This document shows positions 61,235 through 64,000 of a stretch of DNA of 64,000 nt, piece after piece. Both the position numbers and the translations under genes were made by a program. The DNA comes from Paraburkholderia silvatlantica. Its GTDB lineage: Bacteria; Pseudomonadota; Gammaproteobacteria; Burkholderiales; Burkholderiaceae. The notes beneath the pieces are model-generated. The model ran no database searches and was not told where the DNA came from. It saw nothing but the letters and a program-made list of their open reading frames with translations. The DNA lies in NCBI RefSeq assembly GCF_003096715.1, contig NZ_QEOL01000024.1, positions 62,001 to 126,000 on the forward strand. Direction: 5' to 3'. The number at the start of each line of letters is the position of its first letter. The first letter of the stretch is position 1.

Positions 61235-62689
61235 ATGACAACAATACATCGAGCATTCTCTACGTACCGTAGCTGCTCCGCGCTTGCCTGCCTTGCCCTG
61301 ATCGCCGGATGCGCCTCGGCGCCGGGCGACGTGGCGCCGAAGAGCAACGGCTGGATGAAGGACGAAGTCTCCGACTCCTATGTGTTCGGCTACCCGCTCG
61401 TGCTGATGGACGTGGCGCGCGAAGCCGCCACTGGCAGCGGGCCCGGCCAGGCCGCGCCGAACACGCTGCGCCACGCGCAGTCGCTGCCGCCCGTCGGGGC
61501 GTCGAGCCCGCCCGAGCCCAACCTCGACACGCTGGCTTCCAGCGGCTGGCTCGACGTTTCGAGCGAGCCGGTGCTCGTCACGCTGCCCGACACGCATGGC
61601 CGCTACATGGACGCGCGCGCGCTCGACATGTGGACGAACGTTGTCTGGTCGACGGCCGCCGCCCAGACCGGCGAACGTGTCAGCGGTCTGAAAGCGCAAA
61701 CGATTGCATTCGTGCCGGTCGGCTGGAAGGGTACGCTGCCCGCGCGCGTGAAGCGCGTCGAGGTGTCGACGCGCTACGTTTGGTTCCTCGCGCGCATCCA
61801 GACGCGCGGCGGCGGCGACCTCGCGGCCGTGCGACGGCTGCAGCACGGCCTGCAGGTCGCGGCGCTTTCCGAATGGGACGATCGCAGCGCACGCGGCAAG
61901 GCCGGCGCTCGCGGCGGCCGCGGCAACGAGCCGGCCGGCGCCACACAGAGCGGCGATCCGGCCGCGCCGGGCACGCCGTCCGCCCAGGTTGCGGCGCTCG
62001 ACGCGAACGGTTTCTTCAACCGGCTCGCCCAGGCGCTGGAAGACAACCCGCCCGCGACGGACGACGCGCACGCGCTCAAGATTCTCGGCGACATTGGCGT
62101 GCATCCGGGCGACCCGGCGCAGTTGCCCTCGGGCGCAAAGGATGCCGCGGTCGTGAAGGCGGGCCTCGCCGATGGCCGCACCCGCGCCGCGACGCCGCCG
62201 CCCAACCTGCTGGCGGGCAACGGATGGCTCTGGGTGGGCGACGACGCGGGCAACTACGGCCCCGACTATGCGCTGCGTGCCTATGCGGCGTACACGTCGC
62301 CGGGGTTGCCGACGACACGCGACGAGGTGCGCGCCCGCGTGAGCCAGGACAGCGACGGTCATGCGCTCAACGGCGCGAACCGCTACACGATCCACTTCAC
62401 GGCAAAGCAGTTGCCGCCGGTGCGCGGCTTCTGGTCGATCACGGCCTATACGACCGACGGCGCGCTCGACGCCGACGCGCCCGTGCGCGTGGCGTTCGGC
62501 GACCGCAGCGGCGCACGGCGCAACCGCGACGGCTCGCTCGACGTGCACGTGAGCGCCGAGCGGCCGCGCGGCGGCGCGAACTGGGTGCCGGCGCCGCATG
62601 GCGACTTCCGTCTCGTGATGCGGCTCTACGCCGCGAAGCCGCAAGCGACCGATGGCAGCTGGCAGCCGCCCGCCGTCGAGCGGCAGTAA
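61235..62689 (+). CDS. DUF1254-type lipoprotein, unknown function
   Basis: A 484-residue lipoprotein (lipobox LIAGC near residue 26). The DUF1254 region follows (SDSYVFGYPLVLMDVAREA, DTHGRYMDARALDMWTNVVWSTAA) and a DUF1214-like C-terminal region (NRYTIHFTAKQLPPVRGFWSITAYTTDGALD). Such proteins are widespread and uncharacterised; some respond to metals or stress. The ATG at 61235 gives the lipobox at a normal distance; the upstream open frame is a shadow of copA. It is followed by a perfect terminator. Confidence 0.82.
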   Translation: MTTIHRAFSTYRSCSALACLALIAGCASAPGDVAPKSNGWMKDEVSDSYVFGYPLVLMDVAREAATGSGPGQAAPNTLRHAQSLPPVGASSPPEPNLDTLASSGWLDVSSEPVLVTLPDTHGRYMDARALDMWTNVVWSTAAAQTGERVSGLKAQTIAFVPVGWKGTLPARVKRVEVSTRYVWFLARIQTRGGGDLAAVRRLQHGLQVAALSEWDDRSARGKAGARGGRGNEPAGATQSGDPAAPGTPSAQVAALDANGFFNRLAQALEDNPPATDDAHALKILGDIGVHPGDPAQLPSGAKDAAVVKAGLADGRTRAATPPPNLLAGNGWLWVGDDAGNYGPDYALRAYAAYTSPGLPTTRDEVRARVSQDSDGHALNGANRYTIHFTAKQLPPVRGFWSITAYTTDGALDADAPVRVAFGDRSGARRNRDGSLDVHVSAERPRGGANWVPAPHGDFRLVMRLYAAKPQATDGSWQPPAVERQ

Positions 62690-62700
62690 GCGCTGAATCA

Positions 62701-62737
62701 GGCGTTGGCGGGACGCTGTCCCGCCAACGCCCTTTTT
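62701..62737 (+). terminator. Rho-independent terminator of the DUF1254 gene
   Basis: A perfect 14-bp stem (GGCGTTGGCGGGAC and complement) with a 3-nt loop is followed by CTTTTT. It begins 11 nt after the stop. Confidence 0.92.
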
Positions 62738-62983
62738 GCGCCGCATAAATTCACTCGAGCGCGCAACGCCCGCATTCTTATGCATCGCGCAACACGCGCG
62801 ACATAGCGGGCAATCGCACTTCCCTTGTTACTTCTTGTTGCGCAATACCTGCGCCGCAGGCGGCGTTTTCCCGCCGTCCGATCTTCTATCGGACCTATAC
62901 TTCCGGCTGTCGGCATCCCCGGATTTCCGACATCAGACCCACATCCAGCGGCGGGCCTGTTGCCGCCTCATCCGCAAGCAAGC

Positions 62984-64000
62984 ATGGCAAGCCTCAACAA
63001 AGCGTCGCTCAACTCTTCCTTGCAATCGGTGCGCGCGGTCGCGCGTGCGCCCCGCACCCGGCGCATCCTCACGGGCGTCCTCATCTTTCTGATTGTGTTC
63101 GGTCTGCTCGGCTTCTTCGCCGCGCCGCCGATCATTCGCCACGTTGCCGAGCAGCAGTTGAGCAAGCAGCTCGACCGGCCCGTCACGATCGGCCGCATCG
63201 CGCTCAATCCGTACACGCTGCGTCTCGAAGCGGACCGCGTGCATATCGGCGAGCGCGGCGGCAACGGCGACTTCTTCGATGTCTCGCGCGCCGTCGTGCA
63301 GGCGTCGTGGTCGTCGATCTTTCACGCGGCGCCCATTGTCGAGGAACTGCGGCTCGACTCGCCGCGCGCCACGATCGTGCGGCTCGACGCGCAGCACTTC
63401 AACTTCTCGGACCTCATCGAGAAGTTCTCGACGCCCTCGAAACCGAACAGCAAGCCCGCGCAGTTTTCGGTTTCGAACATCCGCATCGAGAACGGCCAGA
63501 TCACCTTCGACGATCGCCTGCTCAACGAAAAGCACGTGATCGACCGCTGGTCGCTCGGCATTCCGTTCATCGCCACGCTGCCTTCCAAGACCGATATCTT
63601 CGTCCAGCCGATGCTGCGCGCGCGCATCGACGGGGCGAGCACGCTCGCCATCGACGGCAGGACCAAGCCGTTTTCCGCGACGCGCGAGTCGGAAGTGGAG
63701 CTGCGCCTGACCGACCTCGACGTGCCGAAGCTCCTCACCTACGCGCCGACGAAGCTGCCCGTCACAGTGAAGAGCGGCAAGCTCTCGACCAACCTCAAGC
63801 TCGATTTCGTGATGTCGGGCGAGAAGCCCACGCTGCGCGTGACGGGCACGACCGACCTGAACGACTTCGACTCGACCGACAACGCCAACGCGCCGTTCTT
63901 CGGCGCACGCAGCCTGCACGTGGCGGCGGCCTCGCTCGAACCGTTCAGCAACGCCTATCGCTTCGACGAGATCCGTCTCGACGCGCCCACCGTGTGGGTC
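62984..64000 (+). CDS. DUF748/AsmA-like protein, truncated by window edge
   Basis: The N-terminal 339 residues of a large envelope protein; the frame is open to the window end. An N-terminal membrane anchor (ILTGVLIFLIVFGLLGFFAAPPIIRHV) is followed by beta-rich repeats with AsmA/DUF748 features (RPVTIGRIALNPYTLRLEADRVHIGERGG, IRIENGQITFDD, VTVKSGKLSTNLKLDFVMSG). Relatives span the periplasm and move or sort lipids between membranes. The start ATG 62984 is preceded by AAGCAAGC. Full length and C-terminus are unseen. Confidence 0.85.
   Translation, partial: MASLNKASLNSSLQSVRAVARAPRTRRILTGVLIFLIVFGLLGFFAAPPIIRHVAEQQLSKQLDRPVTIGRIALNPYTLRLEADRVHIGERGGNGDFFDVSRAVVQASWSSIFHAAPIVEELRLDSPRATIVRLDAQHFNFSDLIEKFSTPSKPNSKPAQFSVSNIRIENGQITFDDRLLNEKHVIDRWSLGIPFIATLPSKTDIFVQPMLRARIDGASTLAIDGRTKPFSATRESEVELRLTDLDVPKLLTYAPTKLPVTVKSGKLSTNLKLDFVMSGEKPTLRVTGTTDLNDFDSTDNANAPFFGARSLHVAAASLEPFSNAYRFDEIRLDAPTVWV

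Noticed and set aside
1..64000. Insertion sequences, prophage or integrase remnants
   Set aside because: No transposase, integrase or terminal repeats were recognised in any frame.

Overview
The window is high-GC, densely packed proteobacterial DNA. Gene content and protein style (joined hca/mhp aromatic loci, a Burkholderia-type porin, short H-NS proteins, CUT2 and LIV ABC systems, an L-fucose oxidation cluster) point to a Paraburkholderia/Burkholderia-like betaproteobacterium, probably a soil or plant-associated strain. This is inferred from recognisable protein families. No rRNA, tRNA, insertion sequence, phage gene or CRISPR array was found.

Positions 1-10351 hold a phenylpropionate/cinnamate catabolic block. 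A truncated Rieske dioxygenase alpha subunit (hcaE-like) lies divergent to its LysR regulator hcaR. The mhpR regulator follows, then a seven-gene meta-cleavage operon mhpA-B-D-F-E-T-C that takes 3-(2,3-dihydroxyphenyl)propionate-type substrates to succinate or fumarate, pyruvate and acetyl-CoA. An operator-like palindrome and a sigma70 promoter sit between mhpR and mhpA. Positions 10400-16100 carry an MFS permease with its own strong promoter, and a LysR regulator divergent from a ydiJ-type FAD/Fe-S dehydrogenase.

Positions 16100-29700 are mixed: a Trp/Arg repeat exported protein, a lone receiver next to a hybrid histidine kinase, a DUF1479 protein divergent from a cupin-AraC regulator, a complete LIV-type ABC transporter (livK-H-M-G-F order), a BON-like exported protein, a lipoprotein and a LuxR-type regulator. 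Positions 29400-35400 hold a small unknown protein, an H-NS family protein, prfC (release factor 3), a degenerate Pat-like acyl-CoA synthetase/GNAT fusion, and a protein faintly resembling H-NS at its N-terminal half.

Positions 35475-45835 form a catabolic island for a 6-deoxysugar, probably L-fucose: an IclR regulator divergent from a CUT2 ABC transporter, a split UxaA-type dehydratase, an aldo/keto reductase, a lactonase, an SDR dehydrogenase and an FAH-family hydrolase. Together these give a plausible non-phosphorylating route to pyruvate and lactate. The remainder (45850-64000) contains a thioesterase, two chemoreceptors with FliA-like promoters, an AGE-family isomerase, small unknown proteins (one behind a duplicated AGGGAAAACCCT palindrome), a flavin reductase, a porin, a class A PBP, a copper ATPase behind a textbook CueR-type 19-bp-spacer promoter, a DUF1254 lipoprotein and a truncated DUF748 protein.
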